NCBI GenBank assembly: GCA_965215145.1
Contig: OZ244038.1
Coordinates: forward strand, 3,100,001 to 3,164,000
Source: G965215145 sp965215145
GTDB lineage: Bacteria; Bacteroidota; Rhodothermia; Rhodothermales; JANQRZ01
Direction: 5' to 3'
DNA length: 64,000 nucleotides
The position numbers and the translations under genes are program-made. Positions 51,458 to 59,014 of this stretch are shown here, piece by piece. The notes beneath the pieces were generated by a model. The model had not been told where the DNA came from. It ran no database searches and was given only the letters and a program-made list of their open reading frames with translations. Numbering within the stretch: the stretch's first letter is position 1; every line of letters starts with the position of its first letter.

Positions 51458-51480
51458 GTAGGGGCGGACATCCGGGTCCG
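51458..51480 (+). repeat. REP-like element, degenerate copy
   Basis: GTAGGGGCGGAC is followed by a short loop and GTCCG; the right arm is lost. It lies 36 bp after the kinase stop. Confidence 0.6.
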
Positions 51481-51637
51481 AGGGCGGGCCGCGCTCGGCC
51501 CGTCTTGAGCACTCCCGGAAACCCTCCTTCTCGCTGAGCGGCCGGGGGGGAGGTGAAACGCCGGGACCGAGAATGGGGGAATCCCGCGTGGGGCTCGGCC
51601 GTAACCCCGCCCTCCATCTTTTACCCCTGCCCCCTCC

Positions 51638-52099
51638 GTGTCCGCCCGCGTCTTCCTCGTCGAGGACCACCCCCTCATGCTCCAGGCGACGAGCCAGTTC
51701 GTCGGGAGCCTCCCCGGCTTCGAGGCCGTCGGCGGCGCCGCCACGGCCGAGGCCGCGCTCGACGCCCTCACCGGGGCGGCGGCCGGGGCAGCGGATGCCG
51801 CGCCCGCCGTGGACGGCCCCGACCTCGTCCTTGCCGACGTGTCGCTGCCGGGGATGAGCGGGATCGAGCTCGTCGCGGCGCTGCGGGAGCGGCGGCCGGG
51901 GCTCCCGTGCCTGATGTTCTCCGCCCACCAGGAGGCGTCCTACGCTGAGCGGGCGCTCGCGGCCGGCGCGCGGGGCTACGTCGTGAAGGGCCGGCTGGCG
52001 GACCTCGAGGAGGGGCTGCGGACGGCGCTCGCCGGGGAGGTCTACCTCAGCCCACCGCTCCGCGAGAAGCTCCGCGCCCGCTCCGGGTTCGGGACGTGA
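51638..52099 (+). CDS. Single-domain response regulator receiver
   Basis: This 153-residue protein is one receiver domain: E9/D10, phospho-acceptor D67 in LVLADVSLPGMSG, and the lysine in GYVVKGRL. An alanine-rich insertion of about ten residues lies before the D67 strand. There is no DNA-binding domain, so it would act by protein contact. It follows the HisKA_3 hybrid kinase in the same direction and is its probable target. It starts with GTG 51638. Confidence 0.88.
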   Translation: MSARVFLVEDHPLMLQATSQFVGSLPGFEAVGGAATAEAALDALTGAAAGAADAAPAVDGPDLVLADVSLPGMSGIELVAALRERRPGLPCLMFSAHQEASYAERALAAGARGYVVKGRLADLEEGLRTALAGEVYLSPPLREKLRARSGFGT

Positions 52100-52105
52100 G
52101 GCTGG

Positions 52106-52133
52106 GTGGGGGCACGGCGCGCCGTGCCCCTAC
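52106..52133. repeat. REP-like palindrome supplying the glucanase stop codon
   Basis: A 28-bp palindrome with one mismatch (left foot GTGG, right foot CTAC; core CACGGC/GCCGTG). On the reverse strand its GTAG foot gives the TAG stop (52130-52132) of the GH144-like gene. Confidence 0.85.
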
Positions 52134-53446
52134 GGCGCCCCGTCGAGCCAGCCGCCGGCGAAGCCGGCCCGCCGGAGGCCGCGCACGACGGGCGGGCACG
52201 CCCGCATCAGCCGCCACACGAGCCCGTCGCGGTAGTTCGCCACCGCCAGCGTGATCGGCCCCTGGTTCAGCGCGAAGTGGTGCGGCGAGACCCAGCCCAG
52301 CTCCGGGTCGCCGTCGGGGAAGGTGGGGTTGAAGGCGTTCTCGAAGCCGTAGCTGTCGTCGCGGCCGGCGTGGGCGTGGGAGAGGCAGTGGATGCACGTC
52401 GTCACGATCTCCGGAGCGAACGGGAGCGAGGCGATGGCGGCCCACGGCGCGATGGTCCCGTCGTCCGGCCCGAACGGGACGCCGCGGGCCTTGTACCCGA
52501 AGAACCGCCGGCTCCGCCCGCCGACGCGCTCCGTGGCCGGCCCCGGCCCGTCGCTCGCCGTGACCCCCCAGATCTCGGCGCTGTAGCCCTTGAACCCCTT
52601 CGGGTTACGCTTCGCGTACTCCTGCTGGACGTAGGTCGCGCGGCGGCTGTTCTCGAAGTAGTCGATCCCCTTGTCGCGCATGAACGCGTCCTGGATGCCG
52701 CGGAAGTCGACCCAGAGGTGCGAGAACTGGTGGATGAAGAGGGGCCCGGCGTAGAGGTACTCGTGGCCGTAGATCTTCTTCCAGCGGTACGTCCGGGTGT
52801 AGGCGTCGAAGCAGCCGTCCGGCAGCGGGTGCGTGGGCGAGCCGAGGCCGAGGACGTAGAGCAGCAGCGCCTCGTCGTAGCCGTGCCAGCGGTGGCGGAT
52901 GAAGCCCTTCTCGGGCTTCCAGCCGTGGGTGACGGCCGGGCCGCCGTTCGTGGCCCAGATCCAGTCGGCGCGGCGGTAGAGGGCGCCGGCGAGGTGGCGG
53001 ACCTCGGCCTCGCCGTCCTCGTCGAAGTATTGCGCAGCGACGAGGGCGCCGGCCAGGAGCAGCGTCGTGTCGATCGTCGAGAGCTCGCTCTGCCAGGCCC
53101 GGCGGCCCGTCTCCATGTCGAGGAAGTGGTAGTAGAACCCCTTGTGGCCCGTCCCGTCGGGCGCGCCGTCGTGGGGGGCCTCGTGGAAGAACCGGAGCGC
53201 GGCGAGCGTCCGCGCCCGCGCGTCGTCGCGCGCCATCCACCCCCGCTCGACGGCGACGGGGTAGCCGGCCAGCGCGAACCCCACCGCGGCGATGCTGGCC
53301 GGGCTCTCGGGCACGGTGCCGTCGCGGACGAGCCCGTTGTCCGGGTTGACCTCCTCCAGGAAGAAGTCGAACGAGCGGCGGTGAACGTCGTCGAGAAGGG
53401 TCTCGCCGATGGGGTGGGAATGATCTCCCGTCGCGGGGTCGGACAT
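52130..53446 (-). CDS. Glucoamylase-like (GH144-type) beta-1,2-glucanase
   Basis: This 438-residue protein has the glycoamylase-like (PF10091) alpha/alpha-barrel pattern: RRSFDFFLEEVNPDNGLVRDGT at the start, HKGFYYHFLDMETGRRAW, STIDTTLLLAGAL, GHEYLYAGPLFIHQFSHLWVDFRGIQD, and WGVTASDGPGPATE near the end. Characterised GH144 members are endo-beta-1,2-glucanases. Proximity to the cyclic beta-1,2-glucan synthase supports that substrate. No signal peptide is visible, so action in the cytoplasm or on imported fragments is possible. The stop codon is part of a REP palindrome. Confidence 0.82.
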   Translation of the reverse strand: MSDPATGDHSHPIGETLLDDVHRRSFDFFLEEVNPDNGLVRDGTVPESPASIAAVGFALAGYPVAVERGWMARDDARARTLAALRFFHEAPHDGAPDGTGHKGFYYHFLDMETGRRAWQSELSTIDTTLLLAGALVAAQYFDEDGEAEVRHLAGALYRRADWIWATNGGPAVTHGWKPEKGFIRHRWHGYDEALLLYVLGLGSPTHPLPDGCFDAYTRTYRWKKIYGHEYLYAGPLFIHQFSHLWVDFRGIQDAFMRDKGIDYFENSRRATYVQQEYAKRNPKGFKGYSAEIWGVTASDGPGPATERVGGRSRRFFGYKARGVPFGPDDGTIAPWAAIASLPFAPEIVTTCIHCLSHAHAGRDDSYGFENAFNPTFPDGDPELGWVSPHHFALNQGPITLAVANYRDGLVWRLMRACPPVVRGLRRAGFAGGWLDGAP

Positions 53447-53478
53447 GGGATAGGGGTCAGCGAGGCCCGGACCTCGGC

Positions 53479-53506
53479 GTAGAGACGTGACATATCGCGT
53501 CTCTGG
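53479..53506 (+). repeat. REP-like element, GTAGAGAC variant
   Basis: GTAGAGACG...CGTCTCT forms a 7-bp stem within the same 28-bp length and keeps the GTAG foot on one side. The arm differs from the GTAGGGGC type, so this may be a subfamily. It lies between the glucanase and GH39 genes. Confidence 0.6.
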
Positions 53507-53519
53507 TGGCCGGTCGCGG

Positions 53520-54959
53520 CTAGGCGTCGAACGTGAGGGTGACGGCGGCGACGGCGTGGGCCGGCACGTCGAGCGTGAGCGCGGCGCCGTCGCCGTCGGC
53601 CTCGACCGAGATGGGCTCGGGGGCGAGGCGGCTGGCGGCGTGGAGGGCGTCGAGCTGCGCGGGGCTCGGGTACGTCGGCTCCCCCATCGCCTCCCACGTC
53701 CGCCGCGGGTTCGCGTGGTCCTGGTCGATCCGCTCGACGGTGGCGCGCGCGACGGCCGGCGCCCCCGCGAGCCGGATCTCCACCCGCTCGTCGGCGATGT
53801 CGTGCTCGGGGAGGGCGTGGTTCGTGAGGAGGAGGGTGAGCGAGCGCTCGTCCTCGTTGCGGACGGCGTAGCAGTCGAGCGTCGGGTGCAGCCCGTCCAC
53901 CAGCAGCCGCTCCGAGCCGAGCCGGTTCAGCAGCTCGAACGCTCGGTACGTCGGCTTCGCGACGCCGTGGATCGTCAGCAGCCCGAAGCCACCGTGGAAG
54001 GGGACGCTGGAGAAGTAGTTCTCCTCGAAGATGTCCGAGAACGTCCAGTAGCTGTACGCCTCCACGAGGTCGGCCACGTCGAGCAGCGTCTTCATGACGA
54101 AGGCGGCGGCGTAGGGCGAGTCGTGGCGCCAGAAGAACGGGTTGCTCGACGTGTTCCACTCGGTGTAGAGCACGGGCCGGCCGCCGGCCTTCGCGACGGT
54201 GTCCTGCGTCCGCTCGCGGAGCACGTTGCGATGAGCAGCAGCCAACTGCGCCTCGGTGTCGTCGCCGGGGTCGCCGAAGGCGTCGGTGGGGTAGTGGTGC
54301 GTCGTCACGAAGTCGAGCGGGAGCCCGTGCTCCTCGCAGAACGCGACGGCCTCCTCGACCCAGCCGTTGTTGGCCGTCGCCGGGCCGCCCACGCGGAGCC
54401 CGTCGTCCACGCCCTTCACGGCCTCGGCGGTGGCGCGGTAGAGGGCGAAGTAGTCGTCCTGCGTGCCGCTCCAGAAGTGCTTGATGTTCGGCTCGTTCCA
54501 GACCTCGAAGTACCACCGCCGGACCTCCTCCGCGCCGTACCGGTCCACGAGGCCCCCGACGAACCGGCGGATCAGCTCGGCCCAGGCGTCCATGTCCTTC
54601 GGCGGGGAGACGTTGGCGGCGTAGCTGAAGACGATCCGCCCGCCGGAGGCCAGCGCGTCCGGCATCAGCCCGAGTTCTACGACCGGCCGCATCCCGATCC
54701 CGACCAGGAAGTCGTAGATGTGGAAGGCGTTGTAGAACGAGTAGATCGTCTCGCCCTGCTGCACCGTCAGCGCGCCGGTGTTCGAGAGGATGCCGTGGAA
54801 GCGGACGTGGCGGACGCCGATCTCCTCGCGGCAGCGGCGGAGCTGGGCCTGCCAGTCGGCGCGGAGGGCGAGGCCGGCGTGCCCGCTCCCGACGGTGTGC
54901 GACCACGAGTGGCGGAGGGGCGTCCCGCGCTGGGCGAGGTCGACGTGGAACTGGGCCAT
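53520..54959 (-). CDS. GH39-family glycosidase (beta-xylosidase-like)
   Basis: This 479-residue protein has a GH39 TIM barrel with acid/base E156 in FEVWNEPNIKHFW and nucleophile E267 in VLYTEWNTS, followed by a C-terminal beta-sandwich (ERSLTLLLTNHALPEHDIADERVEI). GH39 enzymes are mostly beta-xylosidases or iduronidases; the substrate here is open. No signal peptide is visible. It lies upstream of the glucanase gene on the same strand, so it may act on the same glycan or on another imported oligosaccharide. Start ATG 54959 has the octamer TACCTTTC 28 nt before it. Confidence 0.85.
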   Translation of the reverse strand: MAQFHVDLAQRGTPLRHSWSHTVGSGHAGLALRADWQAQLRRCREEIGVRHVRFHGILSNTGALTVQQGETIYSFYNAFHIYDFLVGIGMRPVVELGLMPDALASGGRIVFSYAANVSPPKDMDAWAELIRRFVGGLVDRYGAEEVRRWYFEVWNEPNIKHFWSGTQDDYFALYRATAEAVKGVDDGLRVGGPATANNGWVEEAVAFCEEHGLPLDFVTTHHYPTDAFGDPGDDTEAQLAAAHRNVLRERTQDTVAKAGGRPVLYTEWNTSSNPFFWRHDSPYAAAFVMKTLLDVADLVEAYSYWTFSDIFEENYFSSVPFHGGFGLLTIHGVAKPTYRAFELLNRLGSERLLVDGLHPTLDCYAVRNEDERSLTLLLTNHALPEHDIADERVEIRLAGAPAVARATVERIDQDHANPRRTWEAMGEPTYPSPAQLDALHAASRLAPEPISVEADGDGAALTLDVPAHAVAAVTLTFDA

Positions 54960-54987
54960 GGGGGGAGGGGCTCGGGGGAGGGGCCGG

Positions 54988-54995
54988 GAAAGGTA
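54988..54995 (-). promoter_or_regulatory. Putative -7 element (TACCTTTC) of the GH39 gene
   Basis: The reverse strand reads TACCTTTC 28 nt upstream of ATG 54959. Confidence 0.55.
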
Positions 54996-55081
54996 GCACG
55001 GCGACGGGGGACGGTCTGCCGCACCGCCGCGGCCTGCTCGGTGTGAGCGAATGGTGACAGCTACGTCCGCGCGACGTGCCC

Positions 55082-55089
55082 TATCCTCC
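55082..55089 (+). promoter_or_regulatory. Putative -7 element (TATCCTCC) of the flavodoxin pseudogene
   Basis: TATCCTCC lies 30 nt upstream of ATG 55120; the identical octamer precedes the hydrolase gene at 63390 by 25 nt. Confidence 0.45.
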
Positions 55090-55119
55090 GCACCTCACCC
55101 CGGCGCAGCCCCCAGCTGC

Positions 55120-55616
55120 ATGGACCTCCAGGCCCTCTTCCTCAACTGCTCGCTCAAGCCCTCCCCCACCACCTCCAACACCCGCGCGCTGATCGACAAG
55201 GTGGCGACGCTGTTCGAGGACGAGGGCGTTCCGTGGCGCAGATGGTCGTCGAGCGGCTCGACGGGACCTACGACGAGCGGGACGAGCGCGGGCAGTACCC
55301 GCTCTACGGGAAGGTCGGCGCCTGCGTCGTCACGGGGAACGAGGGCGGCGCCCACGACGCCGCGGCGACGACGCTGTTCAACCTCTTCCACCTCGGCTGC
55401 ACCATCCCCCCGAACGCCGACTGCTACTGGGTCGGCGACGCGGGGCCGGGGCCGAGCTACCTCGCCGCCGGCGGGGACCGCCACCTCTACACGAACCGGA
55501 CGGCCCGCTACCTCGCCAAGAACTGCGCCCACGCCGCGCGCACGCTGCAGGCGAACCCGTACCCCATCGACCTCGACGCCGTGGATGAGGCGGCGGAGGC
55601 GGTCAGCCGCCCGTAG
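55120..55616 (+). pseudogene. Flavodoxin-like/NADPH-dependent FMN reductase with internal deletion
   Basis: The first 37 codons (MDLQALFLNCSLKPSP... to LFEDEGV) are the N-terminus of a flavodoxin-family protein with its FMN phosphate loop. The reading then continues in another frame from SVAQMVVERLDGTYDERDE to the end (KVGACVVTGNEGGAHDAAATTLFNL, PNADCYWVGDAG). The middle, including the TPIWFG-type region, is absent, so an internal deletion of roughly 40-60 codons with a frameshift at about 55228-55232 fits best. The remnant overlaps the converging GH3 gene by 14 bp. Confidence 0.75.
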
Positions 55617-57261
55617 CGAGCGGGGCGAGGTGCTTCCCGCTAAACGCCTCGGCCCACCCGCTCATCCGGTCGAGCGCGGCGGGCTTGACGTCGCCGAGCC
55701 GGCGGCCTTCGGCCTGCATCCGGGCGTGGTAAGCACCGAGCGCGTCGCCCTCGACGCGGAACACGCCGAGGGGGCCGAGCTGCCCGAGGTCGCGGGCGTG
55801 GGCGTAGTGGACGTTCCCCCGCAGCCCCGCCTCGACGGCGTCGCCCAGCGCGCCGAGTGCGACGGGGTCAACGTCCGCCTGCACGAACAGGGTGTAGGCC
55901 CGCCGCTCCCCCTCGAAGGCGACGAGCGCGAACCGCGGCTCGACGCCCGCCTCCGCTGCCGCCACTTCGATCACGGCCCGGACGTGCCGCTCGGCTAGCT
56001 TCTCCCCCACCCGGTCGGAGGTCGCCCCGGCGCGGCCGAGGAACCGGAGCCGCGGCGCCGTCCCCTCGAACCCGACCACCTCCACGAGGTCGCGGAGGCG
56101 GTAGCGGTAGAGCCCGCCGCGGGTGGTGAGGACGACCTCGTAGACCCCGCCCCGCTCCACCTCGTCGGCCCAGCGCGGCGTGCCGTCGTCGGTCAGAAAC
56201 TCGAACACGTGTGAGCGGACGGCGAGCACCCCGCCCTCCCCCCCGCCGAGCGGGACCGAGACGACGCCCTCGGTGGCGAGCAGCCCCTTTGGCTGGAGGG
56301 CGGCCTGGGGGAGCAGCGCCGCGAGCCGCGCGGCGTACCGGGCGGCTGCGGCGTCGGCCCACGCGCTGACGACGGCGAGGCGGGGCCAGAGCCGCACGTG
56401 CCGCGCCGCCCCTTCGGACTCGGCGAGCGCGGCGCGGACGGTGGCCGCGCGAGGCGGGTCGGGCGCGAGGCGGGCCGAGAGCCGCTGGGCGAGGGCCGGG
56501 GTGAGCGGGGCGGGTGGGGAGAGCGTGCCGCGGCGGAGGTCGTGCGCGAGCCGGTCGGCCCAGGGCGCGAGGGCGTCGAGGAGCAGGAGGAGGAACGTCG
56601 GGCTCCAGACGGAGATGAGGGCGAGGTCCCCGCGGGCGACGAGCGCGCGGAGCGTGACGTACCGCCACGCCTCCGTGCCCCGGACGTGCCGGACCTCCGG
56701 CGGCACGGCGAGCGCGGCGCGGGCCACCCCGCCGAGCAGACCGAGGTAGGCCGCATCGTCCTCGAACCCAATCCGGACGCCGCCGGCCGTCCGGCGCTCT
56801 GTCGGCGCTGCCGGGCTGATGGCCCAGTAGTGCGGCCCGCGGGCGGCGTCGGGGTGGCGCCGGTACAGGTCCGCGATCCACGGGGCGAGGGCGCGCCCGA
56901 AGTCCCCTCGCAGCCCGCGCGTGTACGGGATCAGCTTCGTACCGCCCGTCGAGCCCGAGGTCGGTTCGAGCAGCCGGACCGGCTCGGCCGTCAGCACCCC
57001 CCGTTCGCCCGCCGCAATCCGGTCCACGAACGGGCGGAGGGCGTCGTAGTCCGCGAGCGGGACGCGGCGGCGGAAGTCCTCCCGCGACCCGATCATCCCG
57101 AACCCGTGTGCCTGCCCGAAGTCCGTCCCCGCGTTCGCCGAGACGACCTGCCGGAGCAGTCGGCTTTGGGCGCCGGCCACGTCCGCCAGCGCGCGGCGGA
57201 ACCGGCGGGCCTCGGGGCGGCAGGCGAGGCGCCACGCCGCGTGCGCGAGCCGCGCCCTCAC
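55603..57261 (-). CDS. GH3 (auxin-responsive promoter family) acyl-adenylating enzyme
   Basis: This 552-residue protein belongs to the GH3 family, whose members activate a carboxylate as an acyl-AMP and couple it to an amino acid or amine. Visible blocks are EPTSGSTGGTKLIPYT (ATP motif), HYWAISPAAPTERRT, YVTLRALVARGDLALISVWSPTFLLLL and YEVVLTTRGGLYRYRLRDLVEVVGF. It starts with GTG 57261, overlapping the desaturase stop by 4 bp, and is the last gene of a reverse-strand run including a desaturase and two acyltransferase-like proteins. A fatty acyl substrate is inferred from that context. Confidence 0.85.
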   Translation of the reverse strand: MRARLAHAAWRLACRPEARRFRRALADVAGAQSRLLRQVVSANAGTDFGQAHGFGMIGSREDFRRRVPLADYDALRPFVDRIAAGERGVLTAEPVRLLEPTSGSTGGTKLIPYTRGLRGDFGRALAPWIADLYRRHPDAARGPHYWAISPAAPTERRTAGGVRIGFEDDAAYLGLLGGVARAALAVPPEVRHVRGTEAWRYVTLRALVARGDLALISVWSPTFLLLLLDALAPWADRLAHDLRRGTLSPPAPLTPALAQRLSARLAPDPPRAATVRAALAESEGAARHVRLWPRLAVVSAWADAAAARYAARLAALLPQAALQPKGLLATEGVVSVPLGGGEGGVLAVRSHVFEFLTDDGTPRWADEVERGGVYEVVLTTRGGLYRYRLRDLVEVVGFEGTAPRLRFLGRAGATSDRVGEKLAERHVRAVIEVAAAEAGVEPRFALVAFEGERRAYTLFVQADVDPVALGALGDAVEAGLRGNVHYAHARDLGQLGPLGVFRVEGDALGAYHARMQAEGRRLGDVKPAALDRMSGWAEAFSGKHLAPLATGG

Positions 57262-58241
57262 GCCCGCCGCGTCGGCTCGACGAGCCCGATGGGCGTCTCG
57301 TCGAGCGTCAGCGTCTGGCGAACGAAGCGGCCGAGGAAGCCGAGGTACGAGATCCCACCGACGGCGCGCGGCAGCCGGTCCCAGATGGCTCGGTGCAGCG
57401 CCGGGAGGTGGTAGCTCGGGACCTCGGGGAAGAGGTGGTGCTCGAGGTGGTAATTCTCGTTCAGCAGGAAGAACGCCACCACCGAGTTCGCCTCGATGGA
57501 GCGGCTGGCGAGCAGCGGGTCGTGGGCGTCGGTGATGCCGTGCTGCGTGAACCCCCGCACCTGCACCATCGCCGCAACGAGGAGGAGTGGAACGAGCCAC
57601 GCGGCGGCGAGGAGCCCGAAGGGGACGAGCGCGAGGAGCGCGGCGTAGAGCCCCCCGAGCAGGGCGTACTCCGTCACGATGGCGCGGCGCTCGGCGGGCG
57701 TGCCGTGGCGGAAGGCGAGGAACGGGATGGCGAGCAGGTACAGGAAGCAGCCGACCGTGAGGCGCATGTAGTGCAGCGCCCACACGACCCCGCGCCGGCC
57801 GGTGTAGTTGTGGTAGTCGTCGGGGTCGTCCTCGGTGCCGAGGTGGTCGTGGTGGCGGGTGTGCATCACCCGGTAGGCCGTGAGCGAGATCAGCGCCGGC
57901 GCGCCGAGGACAACGCTCACCCAGCGGTTGAGGCGCGGGCTCCCGAGCAGCACCCCGTGCATCCCCTCGTGAAGCAGCAGCACGAACGCGTTCACCGCGA
58001 GCGCCACGCCCACCGTCCCCACACCCCGGAGCGCCCACGCAGCGGCCCCCTCCATCCCGAGGCTCCACCCGACCAGCCCGACGCTACCGGCGAAGAGGCC
58101 GACGAACGTAGTCAGCTCCCGCAGCCGCTCGCCGGCATCGAGTCGGCAGAGCGCGCCGAGGCGGTCGCCGAGGAGGTGGGCCACGGCGGCGCGGGCCTCG
58201 TGGTGGGAGAGCGGGGTTTGGTCGAGGGCGGGGGCGCTCAT
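57258..58241 (-). CDS. Membrane fatty acid desaturase
   Basis: This 327-residue integral membrane di-iron enzyme carries the three histidine boxes: HEGMH (91-95), HTRHH (127-131) and HLEHH (265-269) followed by LFPEVP. It has about five membrane segments. Members insert double bonds in acyl chains or hydroxylate lipids or carotenoids. It overlaps both neighbours by 4 bp, so it belongs to one operon with the GH3 enzyme and an uncharacterised acyltransferase-like protein. Confidence 0.9.
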   Translation of the reverse strand: MSAPALDQTPLSHHEARAAVAHLLGDRLGALCRLDAGERLRELTTFVGLFAGSVGLVGWSLGMEGAAAWALRGVGTVGVALAVNAFVLLLHEGMHGVLLGSPRLNRWVSVVLGAPALISLTAYRVMHTRHHDHLGTEDDPDDYHNYTGRRGVVWALHYMRLTVGCFLYLLAIPFLAFRHGTPAERRAIVTEYALLGGLYAALLALVPFGLLAAAWLVPLLLVAAMVQVRGFTQHGITDAHDPLLASRSIEANSVVAFFLLNENYHLEHHLFPEVPSYHLPALHRAIWDRLPRAVGGISYLGFLGRFVRQTLTLDETPIGLVEPTRRA

Positions 58242-59014
58242 GGGTTCACAAGGGCATCGCCGACCATGCGGCGGCCGGCGGGGGTTAGGTTGTCGGGGTG
58301 GATCCGGGTGAGGCAGGCCAGTTCATCCCCGCGGGCGGAGCCGGGGTTCGTCCGCACGAAGAAGGCGACGTGGGGGTCGCGGAGGTGCCGCGCCGTCGGC
58401 TCGGCCACGCCGGGGCGGAGCGGCGTGGCGCGGCGGAGGCGGACGACGCCGTGCCCGGGGTCGTACTCGCCGGGGAATTTCCGCCGGGCGAGCGTGTCGA
58501 GGAGGGCCTGCTCGTGCGGGGGCGTCGGCGCGGCGGGGTTCGGCCAGAACCGGCGGAAGAACGTCGGGAGGAAGCGGTAGGTCTTGTAGCCCGACGAAAT
58601 CAGGAACCAGTACGTCGGGACGGCCTCGGCGGCGGCGCGGCGGAAGACGTGCCGCGACCACGTCTGCGCCAGCGCGGGCGCCGTCCGGTGGGAGGCATCC
58701 ACGATGGTGTCCCCCGAGAAGAACGCGACGAGCGGGCGGCCGTCGACCTCGGCCTCCATCCGGAGGAGCGTCGAGAACCCCTGGACCGTACCGGCCGCGT
58801 CGCGCAGCAGCACTGCCACGTCCTTCTCCGCGAGGTCGGCCTCGAAGCCCGCGCGGGTGACGCCCTCGAAGTAGCGCCCGAGCAGCGCGTGCATCCGCGC
58901 CCGCTCGGCCCCCGTCAGCGCCGCCACGGGGCGGACGCCGCCGGCGAGCGCGCCGTCAGAGCGTGGCGACTTCGACGTGCGGCGTGCGACCTCGGAGATC
59001 GGGGACGTGTCCAT
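58238..59014 (-). CDS. Uncharacterised acyltransferase-like protein in lipid cluster
   Basis: This 258-residue soluble protein has a possible GNAT-like layout: RYFEGVTRAGFEADLAEKDVAVLLRDAAGTVQGFSTLLRM, then FFSGDTIVDASHRTAPALAQTW and YWFLISSGYKTYRFLPTFFRRFWP. I do not recognise a named family. The start ATG 59014 places it 59 bp inside the upstream gene; a later start near the ERARMHALLG segment is possible. The stop overlaps the desaturase start. Acyl or lipid modification is inferred from the neighbours only. Confidence 0.65.
   Translation of the reverse strand: MDTSPISEVARRTSKSPRSDGALAGGVRPVAALTGAERARMHALLGRYFEGVTRAGFEADLAEKDVAVLLRDAAGTVQGFSTLLRMEAEVDGRPLVAFFSGDTIVDASHRTAPALAQTWSRHVFRRAAAEAVPTYWFLISSGYKTYRFLPTFFRRFWPNPAAPTPPHEQALLDTLARRKFPGEYDPGHGVVRLRRATPLRPGVAEPTARHLRDPHVAFFVRTNPGSARGDELACLTRIHPDNLTPAGRRMVGDALVNP

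Noticed and set aside
47240..51928. Open frame of over 1,500 codons antisense to the hybrid kinase
   Set aside because: It shows no family motif, covers a gene with clear CheB, CheR, PAS and kinase motifs, and has skewed composition.
52402..54999. Long reverse frame spanning the glucanase and GH39 genes
   Set aside because: It overlaps two well-supported genes in another frame and has low-complexity Arg/Ser/Pro content.
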